Origin: Megalobrama amblycephala
Lineage: Eukaryota; Chordata; Actinopteri; Cypriniformes; Xenocyprididae
Assembly (NCBI RefSeq): GCF_018812025.1
Contig: NC_063045.1
Location: 55,576,457-55,640,456 of the forward strand
Reading direction: 5' to 3'
DNA length: 64,000 nucleotides
Below the pieces are notes generated by a model that was given only the letters and a program-made list of their open reading frames with translations, was not told the DNA's origin and ran no database searches. Below, in pieces: positions 31,301 through 43,684 of this stretch. Numbering within the stretch: the stretch's first letter is position 1; every line of letters starts with the position of its first letter. Position numbers and translations under genes: made by a program.

Positions 31301-34300
31301 CACATACATACTTCACTATGAAATGGTAATTTAAACAGGAGTTTTAACACTCACCCTCTGGGAATATGAGGATTGGAAGTTTGCTTTCATCTGCAACGTG
31401 GTCACTTAATCTAAAAAAAATTGTTTGAATTTGTGACTAACAGAAAAGTTCAAATTGTAATTGCAAGCAAACACTGGGAGAGGTGGATGCATGTGAAGTA
31501 AATGCAATGTTACCGTTTGGCCACTAGGTGTCGGTCCTTCACTTCAGACCTCTCAAACCAGATGTGAGGGCAGGCCTTCACCATCGCCCTCTGAATGACG
31601 CCCATCAGACCACCATGAACCTGACCCACCTGATGCACACAGACGGACAGCATTAATCGCTTATTTTACATTAAATATAAATACTGAACCAAAGTCATAA
31701 ACACAAACATCACACTACCATAGCATAACATCCGTCACTGGCCAGAATGATGACGTCGATCGGTGAGGTATGATTGGCCACACAGATTCCTCCATTTTTG
31801 GGTTTATTCTCACTTGAAGGGTAAAAAATGTGAAGTGGATGGTAAGAAATATGGAAAATAAAGCAAGATGTGTAGCTGTAGTCATAGAATAACATGACAG
31901 CTCTAACAGTGTTTAATACTGAAAATATGGAAGTGTTTGTGTGTCTATACCTGTCATGATAGGTAATGATGGCCGTGAGGGCTCTTACACAGATCCGGTA
32001 ACACATTAAATGAACCTTGTCGCTGAGATAATTCTTCATTCTGCACATTAGAGCACAGAAAACATTTACCACATTTACATGCAACAAGAGACTTAATGGG
32101 TCTTTGAGAATGTTTAAATCAATTAGCCAATGTATGCATGTGTTTAACAATTAGAATTTGTTGGACTTCAGTAATAAGATCTAAATTATTATTATACAGG
32201 TCTCTCTCACATTCTGCTGTCAAATATTTCTGAATAATGATGCTGAACTGTATATTCGACTGTATTTTTCCCTCCAATTTGCTACATAGCAGAGGTAGTT
32301 TATTGTCACTACAATCTCACACTCAAATCAACAGTGCCCTGTAAAAATACATTTTCTGATTGAATTTTGATCGAATTTTACACTACTGCTCAAATGTTTG
32401 GGGTCGGAACGATTTTTAAATGTTTTTGGAATAAGTTATGATCAAAAATACTGTAAATTATATACATGTTATAATATATTACAATAGAAAACTGCTAATT
32501 TATTCCAATGATGGCAAAAAAAAAAAAAATATAGTAAAAACAGTAATACTTTGAAATATTACAATCTAAAATAACTTTTCTATTTTAGTACATTTTAAAA
32601 TGTAATTTATTTCTTTGATGTCAAAGCAGAATTTTCAGCATCATTACTCCAGTCTTCAGTGTCACATGATCCTTCAGAAAACATTCGAATTTGCTGAATT
32701 GCTGCTCAAGAAACATTTGTTTTTAATATAACAGTTTAAAACACTTCAGCTGCTTAATATTTTTGTGAAAACATTGACACACCTTTTCAGGATTCTTTAA
32801 ACAGGACAGCATTTATTTGAAATATAAATCTTTTGCAAAAAAATAAATAAATAAATAATGACCCCAAACTTTTGAACAGTAGTGTATATCAATTATCAAT
32901 TTTTTTGTGCCTTTGTTGGCCAGAATATATCATGCATACATTTACTGATTTGGTAAATTGCTGTGCAATAGGATTAAATCAGGAATTATATACAGTCAAA
33001 ATAAACCCTTGTCCATTTCCTAACACTGTTGGGGTTTATTTTGCAACTGTAAATTACCCATTACATATTGTCTAAACAAATACAATGATTAGATGCTGTA
33101 ATAACCAAGTATTTAAATCCCAAAACAACAGCCTCAGAGCTTCAGAAGTGTACCGAGACATACCTTCCATTTGGAAACAGGCCAACGATTGACGTCAGAA
33201 CCACGAGAAGACCGACACCAGTGAAAGCAAGCGTGACCCTGTTAGGAGCAACACAGAAAATGTTAAGCAAAATCTAAGAAGGACACAGCTTAACACAATC
33301 AGTGCACAAACATTATGTCTGCATTAGAGTAAACATATTGGTCTAGTGCAGATTACAAACAGCCTGAGGTGATTTGCATATTTCTTTGGCATGCTTCTTT
33401 TGAATAAAAATATAAGGTGTCCGTTTAACCTTGAGCACTTAGCATTGGGCACCTAAAAGCCTTAAAACTGCTGATGCCTTGAAAAGTGCTGACAGTTTAA
33501 AATCAGTGAACCTTTACAGTCCCGTCTGTTTTAAAGTTTTGGAATCGGGCCACACAGAACATCGACTATTTCTCACTTAGGCTCCATCTGTTTGCTAATA
33601 ATTCTGTAAGCAAGAAACCAAAATGCGATAGCTTTTCAGAGCCAGTTCATCATACCCGACTTGATTGAATAGACCCATCTGAAAACCACTACTCTGGCGA
33701 TAACCATCCATATCCGTCCACAAAGCATTCATGCGGTATCCATCGATCTCACCTGAGTGGCAGTAGAAACCCATAGCGGATGAGCACGCCCACCCCCCAG
33801 AGCGCCGTGAGCCTGGTGCTGATGTGGTGGAAGTTGTAGTTGCTGCGGGTCAGCAGGTTCCAGGACTCCAGCTCCTCCGCTGTGAAGCGCTTGGTCACCT
33901 CGTCATCGACGATGCTCTCCACACCTCGCCGGCAGAAATAAAAGATGTCAGACATGTCAAACTCGGGCTCTGCACCGCCACGCCTCATTTCCTGGATCTC
34001 CTGTTCGAGGGACGCTGGCTCTTTAGCAATGATCCCTGTGGGGAAAAAAAAAAAAGAGCAGGGTTACCACGATGTCAAAGATATGACATTGGCGGTAACT
34101 CATGTGAATGATCTTTTTAGCGTTTCACCATTGCTGTAGGGTTTGTAAAGATGCTGGTTCTTCTCTCTGGCTCCTCGCTCCATTCTTAAGGTCGCCCACT
34201 GAAAGAAGAATGGGAATTATTCAGACAAACGAGATAAATCGCACACTGTAATAGTTCAAAACAGTATCCTGCTGTGTCCACAGTAGTATCACAGGAACAA

Positions 34301-37300
34301 AGCCTGAAAATAGTGATAATTTTTACAAACTGTGGCATTTGTCCAAATTAAAGGGGCAAAATCATGTTATGGTGATGGTGGATGTAATTCCATAATGAAA
34401 CGCATTACATGAGTCATAAAATGTTAATTGCATCACTTAATCGTCCTTTTGTTACTCCCTTTTAACATTTATTTTGTATCCCCAATGGCAGGCTGGTCAG
34501 AGACCCCAAGAGACCTCATACAGCTGTCATGAGGATGGGGAAACAAACAACATTCAAGCGATAAACAGCCTTTAGGGCGCCAGTTCCACAGAGATACAGC
34601 CACCGGGGAGGAGAGAACAACGGCTGATCCGTGTGTCCTTGTGGAGACCTGGAGTTCAGCCAAAGCCCCTGAAAACCTCATGAGTCCATACACCCCATCC
34701 ACTGACAGTTCCACAGGCTTTTTTTTTTTTTTAATTAATGGATCAGCACTGAATTACCAGTTAGAATGAATCATTCTGTTGAACCAAGTTCTTCATGGCG
34801 ATTCAGTCAGGAATGTGCGTTTCTCCACCGCAGGAATCAGTGGTCTAAATGAAGTTCCGGGGAAAAAAAAAAAAGAAAGTCCCTGCTCACAAGGTAGTAC
34901 TTTTTCCAAAGTTCAGGAGCTTTCGAGGGTGGGACTTGGGCGCTGAACATGCTGATTGATTGAGTTCACGCAACATTTTGATTGGTTGACTTCACACAGC
35001 ATTTTATTTCAACCACTATTTTTAAAAGTCTGTTGCGGTGTGTGCAATAAGAGTTGTTTACTATTCAAATCAACAATGGAGTTTAAAAATACGACAAATG
35101 GACCGACGACGAGGTTCAGGCTTTATTAAGCTTATATTTGGTGGACGAAATGCAGGGGGAACTGGAAAGGCACGCACAGTCCTACGTCACTGGACTTAGG
35201 CCGGGTGTCCACCAAAGCATTTTTTCTAGCGGCTAGCATATTTTTCCAATTGTTTTCAATGGGAGTGCCACATTTTTTTTTAAACGCCAGGAGAGTAAGG
35301 AGGCATCTTTCACGCTCAAGCACTGAACACTCTGTGTTTTTTACTGGTCGCCTCGAGTTGAAGAATGTTCAACTTTGAGTAAAACGCTGGGCTTATCACT
35401 GTCAATTTTTAGCCCGCTGTCCAATCAGAGTGGATGAGGGGCGGGACAAATACAACACCGACCAACTGTCACAACATTCTTGCTGTACAATGACATCAAC
35501 AAGCAGAGAACGGGACAAAATGGATGACATTTTTATTCTGAAACAAATTATCAGCGAAACCAGTTACAAGTAACAGTGGCTGCGTTTACACTTGGCATTA
35601 ATATGCGATCACCGTGATCCGATCAAGGAGAATCAGATCATTAGCCAATTAGGACACGGTTTGCATTTATATTTGATCACATTAAGTGGCCTCTGTATCT
35701 GGATAACTGATCGAATTTCTGTTTCCCGCACAAATATTTAAATTAGGCGCGTTTCAAAGGCAGACGCTTCAAATGGCTTCATAGTTAAAACAACTTTCAC
35801 TTTAGCCTCTATCAATGCAGTGCAAACAGCATGGAATTTTTGTGATTTATTCCACAAAAGTACAATCGATCACAAATAGAGAGCTTAATCTACAAATTTA
35901 AGCTTCCCAACATTAATCTTGTACGGTGAAAAAAAAATATTTCAATGCATTTCATGATTGAAAGGAGCACGCAAGCATTTGTATTATTTGTGTGTAACGG
36001 CAGAATCTGAACACTTTGAATTAAAGAAATAAAAGAATGCACATCACATTAATTAGAACTAAACAAGGGTAGGCTATACAACACCAGATAAGACGATACA
36101 AATTAAACAACGTCCTATTGCTTTCACTCACTATAGTTACTTTACTTTCCGATGCAATCTCCAGTCTTTAATCAAATAAAAAAATTTTAAAAGAAAAAAT
36201 ACAAACCAGAGTTGAAGAATAACTGAGTAGATCATGTTAAACAAGTCACATCAAGTTAAGTTAAGCATGCAATATTGGAAATAAACTGAAACAATAAAAA
36301 CATAGGCCTACGCGATCGCCTCGTTTAGATATTGTTGCACAATTAAAATGAAAAATGACACACAAGGTATCATGTAAGTCTAAATAAACTGTTTTAAAGA
36401 CAGACGTTTATTGTAAAGTTCAAAGAACTTTATTTTCTTGTCAAAACTGCGCCTGTCCATTATTTTCTGACAGCCACGCGGAGAAACTGGGCGGGGATTT
36501 AAATGACGTCGCCCTCTGAATGTAGATACGATGGCTGGATCGCGTTTACATTACACTGAGATCCGACCACAATGCGTCCTCGACTACCTCCGAACCAGGA
36601 CACGCTGATCGGATAACATTCTTCTGATCACAAACGCGTTTACACTTGTCATTTCAATGCGTATGTGGACAACATCCAGATACAGGTCGCATGTTAATGC
36701 CAAGTGTAAACGCAGCCAGCAGAGGTGGGACAAAGTCATTGTTATGCAAGTCACAAGTAAGTCTCAAGTCTTTGCCCTCGAGTCCCGAGTCAAGTCGAGT
36801 CAAAGATGAGGCAAGTCCCGAGTCGAGTCAAAAGTCAAAGCCAACAAGTCTCAAGTCGAGTCCAAAGTCCTACCATTTTAGTTTCGAGTCATTTCAAGTC
36901 CTCTTACCACAGAAATAAAATGTATACAAATCATGTATGTCTGTAAGATTTGTATTTATTTAAACCTCTTTTTATACAATGACATTAATCAAATACAGTA
37001 AAAAACAGAAAATTTAAATTTTCACAAAAAATGCTTGTATTTCAACAGCATATTGCACTAGAACAATGCACAGCAGCTTCAGTCCTGTATTGTATTGACC
37101 TCATATTGCAAAACAGTTTCACTTTCAAATAGACATGGGTCCTTTTAGCCTAAACTTAGGGCTAACTTAAACATGTCATCAATAAAATAAGGTGACCAGA
37201 TTTCTGAAATGGAAACCGGGGACATTTCCTATTTGAGTGGTCAAAATATCACCAAAATCTCATTTGTTATTAACTATTAATAAAAAGGGGACAATACATT

Positions 37301-40300
37301 TAGGAAGGTTTTTGTTTTTTAATTGTTCACTGTAAACCCTAATAAGTTGAGACTACTCAAATGATTTGAGGAAAGTGAGTCCCTCAGTTCAATTGAGTAA
37401 TGGGGTAATGTGGTCTTTTCACTGAATTAACTTAAATAGTTAAGTACAGATAACTTGAAAGGTAAATATGGGTTCCCTATATCATTACATTAATAATAAT
37501 TATGAATTAATTTTATTATTAGGATTTTTGGTCTGGTTTTAATACAATTCACCAAAAAACTATTACACTACTAGCCAGGCCTAACTAAAAAAAAGTATTA
37601 CACTATTTTGAAAAATCACATTACAAAATTAAAACAACATAAATATGAGATAAGATAAATAAAATGGCATTTAACAAATATTTTTAACATTTATTATTGA
37701 ATGTAATATTTTCATTTTCATGAGCTGTACAGAAATTACAACTTTTTAAACGTTTAACTATTATTTTGCATTTTAGACTCATTTTAAACACTAAGTAAGT
37801 TGCAAGTGTATTATTATTATTTTATTATAATTGTTTTATTTATTCATATCTGAGTGTACCTTCACCTCGTGAGTTAAGACGTGTGTGGAAATTGCTGCTT
37901 TGTGACTGAGGACGTTTAAATTGTCCAAAACAATCCAGCACCCTGTTGAAGCCCTGTTATAAAACACATAACCGTATTACTTTAATTTAACATGAATAGT
38001 TAGTATGTTACTACCTTAAAAGTTGAAACCAATAGCGATGTTTCTTTTGATAATTGATGATAATGGCGCTCTGCTCTGGTCCAGGTTACGTTCTTCATGA
38101 AGTAGCGGCGCGCGCGCGACCAAGTGTAGCAGTGACAGTGTAGCTGCACGGCCCCCTCTGTTGGTGAATATAATTACTACACGATTGCTCCGATAACCAA
38201 CAGGCTGCTGTGTGTTGGTCGGGCTTTTTTGCAATGTATTTGCGGATTATTTTGAACGAGCTATAAAACGGGGACATTCCCAAGGACTGCTCAATGTGCC
38301 TGCTTAGATGCTGTAGAATCAAACCAACGTGGGACTACAGTGATTGGATGTGGTGCAGGCAGCGCGCGTGCTCTCTGCATGCATACAGGTGGTGCACATT
38401 TTTTTCACAGATGCAGATACACTGAGAGCGGCGCAGCCGTGTGAACATTTTTTTTTCCACAGGTTTTCATGGGAAGTAGCAAGTCTTCTCGAGTCAAAAG
38501 GCGCAAGTCCAAGTGAAGTCACGAGTCATTGATGTTAAAGTCCAAGTCGAGTTGCAAGTCTTTGTACATTTTGTCGAGTCGAGTCTGAAGTCATCAAATT
38601 CATGACTCGAGTCTGACTCGAGTCCAAGTCACATGACTCGAAAAAAACGCTGTGCTGCTGAAGCACTCAAGCGCAAATTGTTCTGGGTAATTTTGGTGGA
38701 AAATTGGCTTATAAAACCTATCTGAAACTAGAGCACTTGACTCAAAAGAATCAGTTCAGATTGAAATGAACAGGCTAAAAGAACTGGTTTGTCTTTAATC
38801 TGCCACATCACACTGAACTAAATACAGGGCATCTGCATAGTTTTAAAAATCAAATTTGAGATCTTTAATAAGACCTGCACAAATAAAGATTAATATTGTA
38901 TGTCCATGCAGAAACTCAAGATATCTCAAAATAAATCATCTATCTCAGATTCTTTTACTTAATTAAACAAACTTATATACATTTACATTGAAATTGGTTT
39001 ATGTACTTGATACAAAAATAATGTGTTTAATGAAAGGTAATAAACAGATTATTGTGCCAATACTAGTCAAATCTATACTGAATGTGTTAAATGAAGTTCT
39101 TAGTCTTTGCTACCTGTGACAGGGCGAGAAGAAGAAGTGAGAAGCTACAAGCGTTTTCATTGAAATTAAATGTCAGATACAGTGTAATCAAAATCCCAAT
39201 AAAAAAAAAAAAAAAGAAAAGAAAAAATCCTGTTTTTCCACCCAAAGTTAAATGATAATTAAGACATTTTACAACCTTACATTTGATTCAACTGAATTTA
39301 AGACATTTTATCTGCGGGATACTTGTCAATATCTGCCATATTTTGCCTTGTTTATCTATACCTGCACATGTATGTGCACATGTGCACTCAACATTTGATG
39401 TTGCAGCATCTGAATTTCCCCTTAGGGATCATTAAAGTGGATTAGCCAAGCAAGGACAGCAGCTGAGCACTGAGTGTGGAAAGATGTCCATACGCTGTGT
39501 AAAAGTAAACAGTGACTCTCTCGTGTTCGCTGATGATGCTGTGACTCAGGGAGTTGCGGAAGAGACGGTCGGGATGAGGAAAGAGTGAACAGTCAAGCTG
39601 CTTGTCAAACCAAATTTTGCTCCCCTGTTCAGGGTCACAGGACAGCAGAGTAAGTGGAAGTTAGTCACTGGAAAACAGCCATCTGGATATTCTTAGGGAG
39701 TCTGGAGATGGCCCGAAATAGTGACTACATCAGTCCAGATGGATGAGAGAGAGTGGAACCGAAGGAAAGGTCACAAAGCTCCCACTGACGTGCATTTAGC
39801 AAACAAATTGTTGCAACAATTAGGAATATTTAGGCACCTAATGATTAGATTTTAATTGCGAAAAAATCACAATGTGATTCAGGGACGTTGGAACTATATT
39901 GTGAGAGGGGGGGCGGGATTCTTCTTTGGGGGGGGGGGGTCACTTTCACGTCTGTGGGCGTTAAGCACAGCTCAGTGTGGCCCAGGCACGGCGCCAGGAA
40001 TCCAGTTTTGGATGGGCCTTAAATTAAAAATGTTAAATAAACTAAAAAAAACGTTATCCAATCACTGCTTAACCTAATAAAAAAATATTGACTAATATAG
40101 CCTACTGTTATATTATCTGTGCATAATATAGATTTTAATAGCTTGATGCTCTTTAAATATTTTGTTGCATTGTTAAAAGTTTCGGTGCATAGGACAGACC
40201 TATCCGCGATCGCTCTCCATGGTTCTGACCAAAGAAGAGCGCTTTGGAATCTCCATTACGCATGAAACGCATCATACCTGGGCTGCGTTTCCCGATAACA

Positions 40301-43300
40301 TTGTCTCTTAGCGCGCTACGAAGACTCTTAAGGTATAACTTAACTAAAGGTATACTACCACTAAAGGTATATCATTGCTAGGCGTCTTCAGGGCTATCAT
40401 CCACTCGCGAGGCATAGGCGCTGAAAGGCAGAGGCGCTGGCGCCCTCCTAGCAACGGCGCTGTTTTTGGTAAAACATGATTTTGACGACTTCATTAAGTT
40501 TTTGTTTTATATAAAACTCTTTTAAAAGATATTCGTTTTGTATAAATTGTATCTTAATTTTGATCAAAGTTTTATCAATCAATTGCCCGTATTTAATAAA
40601 TAAGAAGCAAATATATGGCAGACAATGTAATAACCTTAGTGTAATTGACAGAATTACTAAAAAATATTTGCTACCTAAAAGTTAAAGATTTTTTTTTGTG
40701 TCACGCATGCATGCATGTCTATTTCCCTCATATTAAATATAAAACGCATGTGGACTAATATTTTTCCAATGTCTGGACTCCTTTATTAATGGAGCATATA
40801 AACAGACGTTTCAATATATTGGTATTAAATGCATTTTCTGAGAATTTATATTTCAAGTTTTTACTGCAAATGTCGAAATGCGCGCTCTTTGGTCCATCAG
40901 TGCTTGAGTCACTGATCACATTAGAATAAAATATCTCATAATAAAATACAAAATTGACTGATTTATGAATGTATATGCATAGTTCTCATCAGTCGGAAAT
41001 ACAGATAAACGCTTTCATTTGTTATATTTTTGATCCTGAAAGAAAACAGAACAACAAAAGAGCGAATCATAGGCCTACATGGAGTCTGTACGTGTTAAGC
41101 CTCGTTTACACTGCACGCGTGTGCGGCGCGTTACGGCTGCGACGCGGCTACCGGAGCTGATTCGCTGCCACTCTAGTCAATGCTCGTGTTTACACCAGCC
41201 GCGCCGCGGTGCGTTTGAGAAGCGTCCCAGAAGCGGCTCGCCGCGCCACTTCGCTAAAGATAGGCGCCTCGCCTATTTTTGACGGACGCCGCATCAAAGA
41301 CGCGCAGCTCAAATACCAAATAAAGTCAAAATAATCACCCTGAGTAAACTCCTGGTCATATTTCGCATCACTACGATGCCAGAAACTGACGACAAGAGAT
41401 TCGAAGTTGAAAAACTTGAAATTTCTTTGTTTTTGTTGTCCATAACTGGAATTTTAAGTGTATTAACTTCATCTGTATGGCTACAGCAAAATAAAGTATG
41501 GCATAGCAATAAACACAATAAAACCGGACAAAATATAACAATTTAGCCATTAAAAACACGAAAAAAAATAAATGAAAAAAACGTCAGACATGCAAATCTC
41601 GTGGTCTCGGGAATCCAGCCGCTTCGCTTCTGAAATGCTTCTGGTGTGAGTTGACACCGCTCATAAGACGGAACAAAACCTTGCCGGAGCCGTAATGCAA
41701 CGCACACGCGTGCAGTGTAAACGAGGCTTTATGCTTCTTACGCGGACTTTTGGGACTCAGTTTTGAACTGGTGTCAAGGCACAATGAATGAAATGCACAA
41801 ATGGTAATTAAATAGAACCCCTGAAATGAACGAGGGCGAGCCGTTTTATTTTCACAACATTTTGGAACATGAAAATTCATACCGGTAATATCAAGCCACT
41901 GAACGAAAAAAACAGCTGGCTGACCCCTAGAGGGGTGGAGAAAAGGGTTGGGGGGGGTGGAGGGGGTCAGGCTGGGAGGGGGGGCGGCCGCCCCCTCCGC
42001 CCCCCCTGTTCCAACGTCTATGATGTGATTCTTGATACACCTCAATGTTTCAAATTAAAGTGTAAGGCAAATCTTTTGCATTAAAACATGCATTAGGCCT
42101 TGAGATTTGCTTCATGTTATCAAAAGTATGTGATACCTTTCATACTTGCTGTCAGTTCCAAAATGAGAATCCTTAAGCTTTAAGAACAGGCCACTGTTTC
42201 TCCATTTCTGAATGGAAACATGCAATAGGACTTGGGTTATTTCTATAGCAGTATACTAACATACTACTTTCCATTTCTACAGGATATGGTATGCATACTA
42301 TGAACAATTTTCTGTATGCACATAACACATGGATGACCTACTAAATTGCCTAAATGTGCATTATTCCAATTAAGAATTAGGAATTACTTAAAGGCACAAT
42401 ATGTAGTTTTTTTTTTTTCGTGTCGTCTTTACCTCACAGCCTGTGGAAAAGAATCCGACGGGACTTGGGCAGAAATCATGTTCATGGATGAGATTATTAA
42501 CGTTACTGTAGTATGAAGCAGAGCAGGGCCGAGTGCTGCGGGAGCTGAACAAGGCCGCTGGAGCGATTGATAATGAGAAACGAGCGGGTACTGGTTAAAA
42601 TTGCTTATTACTCTGGATTTAAACATTCTTGGATACACGTGGCATAATGCAAGTACACAAGTCAACAAAATATATAACACTGTTCTAGTGGTTTTTGGAT
42701 TTTAATCCAAAAATCTTACATACTGTGCCTCTAAATTAATTCATAAGTGAACACGTATTGATGCAAAATCACCTGAAAAAGCTCAGAATCCATCTATGAA
42801 TAATTTTTTTCCTCAACAAAATTTACTACATTCAAAAGTTTGGGGTCGGTTAGATATTTTAATGTTTGTAAAAGTCTCTTATATTCACCAATGCTGCATT
42901 TATTTGTTCAAAAATACAGCAAAAAAAGTAATTCTCTGAAATATTATTACAACAACTTTTCAATTTTAATATATGTATTCATTTATTGCTGTGATGGTGT
43001 AGCTGAATTTTCAGAAGGCATTAATTCCAGTCTTCAGTGTCACATGATCCTTCAGAAATCATTCTAATATTCCTTATTATTTAACTTTTTTTTTTATTAT
43101 GCTCAATTAAAGGTACTCTAAGCGATCCTGGGTGGAGTAACTTCCTGTTGACGTTCGAAGTGTTGTCAAACAAAACAGAGTCTAGCTAGACCCTCCCTCC
43201 TCCTCCTCCTTTAATGAATATATATTATATACAGAAGTTGACCGAAAGTGGATTTTACCAATATGGATAACTAGGTTGGGCCGTACTTGCTGATAACCGA

Positions 43301-43643
43301 TTAATCAACCGATATTTTTTTTAAATGGATAATGGATAAAAAACAAACATAACATTCCAAGTAAAACAATACTGAACTGAAATTTCCAAAATGAAATAAA
43401 TATATAAATATGAATATATTAAAAAGAGAAGTTCTACAGAACAAATTCTACAGAAAATAATTTGAAAATTAAAATATTACAGGCCAAATGTGTTTCTTTA
43501 GCTATAACCTAGAAACATGTGCGTAAATCTTTGCGCACCCTTTTCAACCGTTCCAGCAACGCACGCAACCGGAAAAACTATCGGTATGGATTTTTGTCAA
43601 TAACCGATTGTTCCATCAATCAACTATCAGTGCCGATTAATCG

Positions 43644-43684
<41 letters not shown>

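Noticed and set aside
31710..32150. 146-codon open frame on the minus strand
   Set aside because: Not a single gene: it reads through gpat4 exons 5 and 6 and the short intron between them; splice sites define the real exons.
36646..36918. Ser-Lys-rich frame of 90 codons
   Set aside because: It translates the AAGTC pentamer array at the left end of the element 36719-38640.
41584..42045. 153-codon frame on the minus strand
   Set aside because: It spans the C-rich end of the hAT-like element and part of the nested PIF-like element; proline runs reflect G/C tracts.
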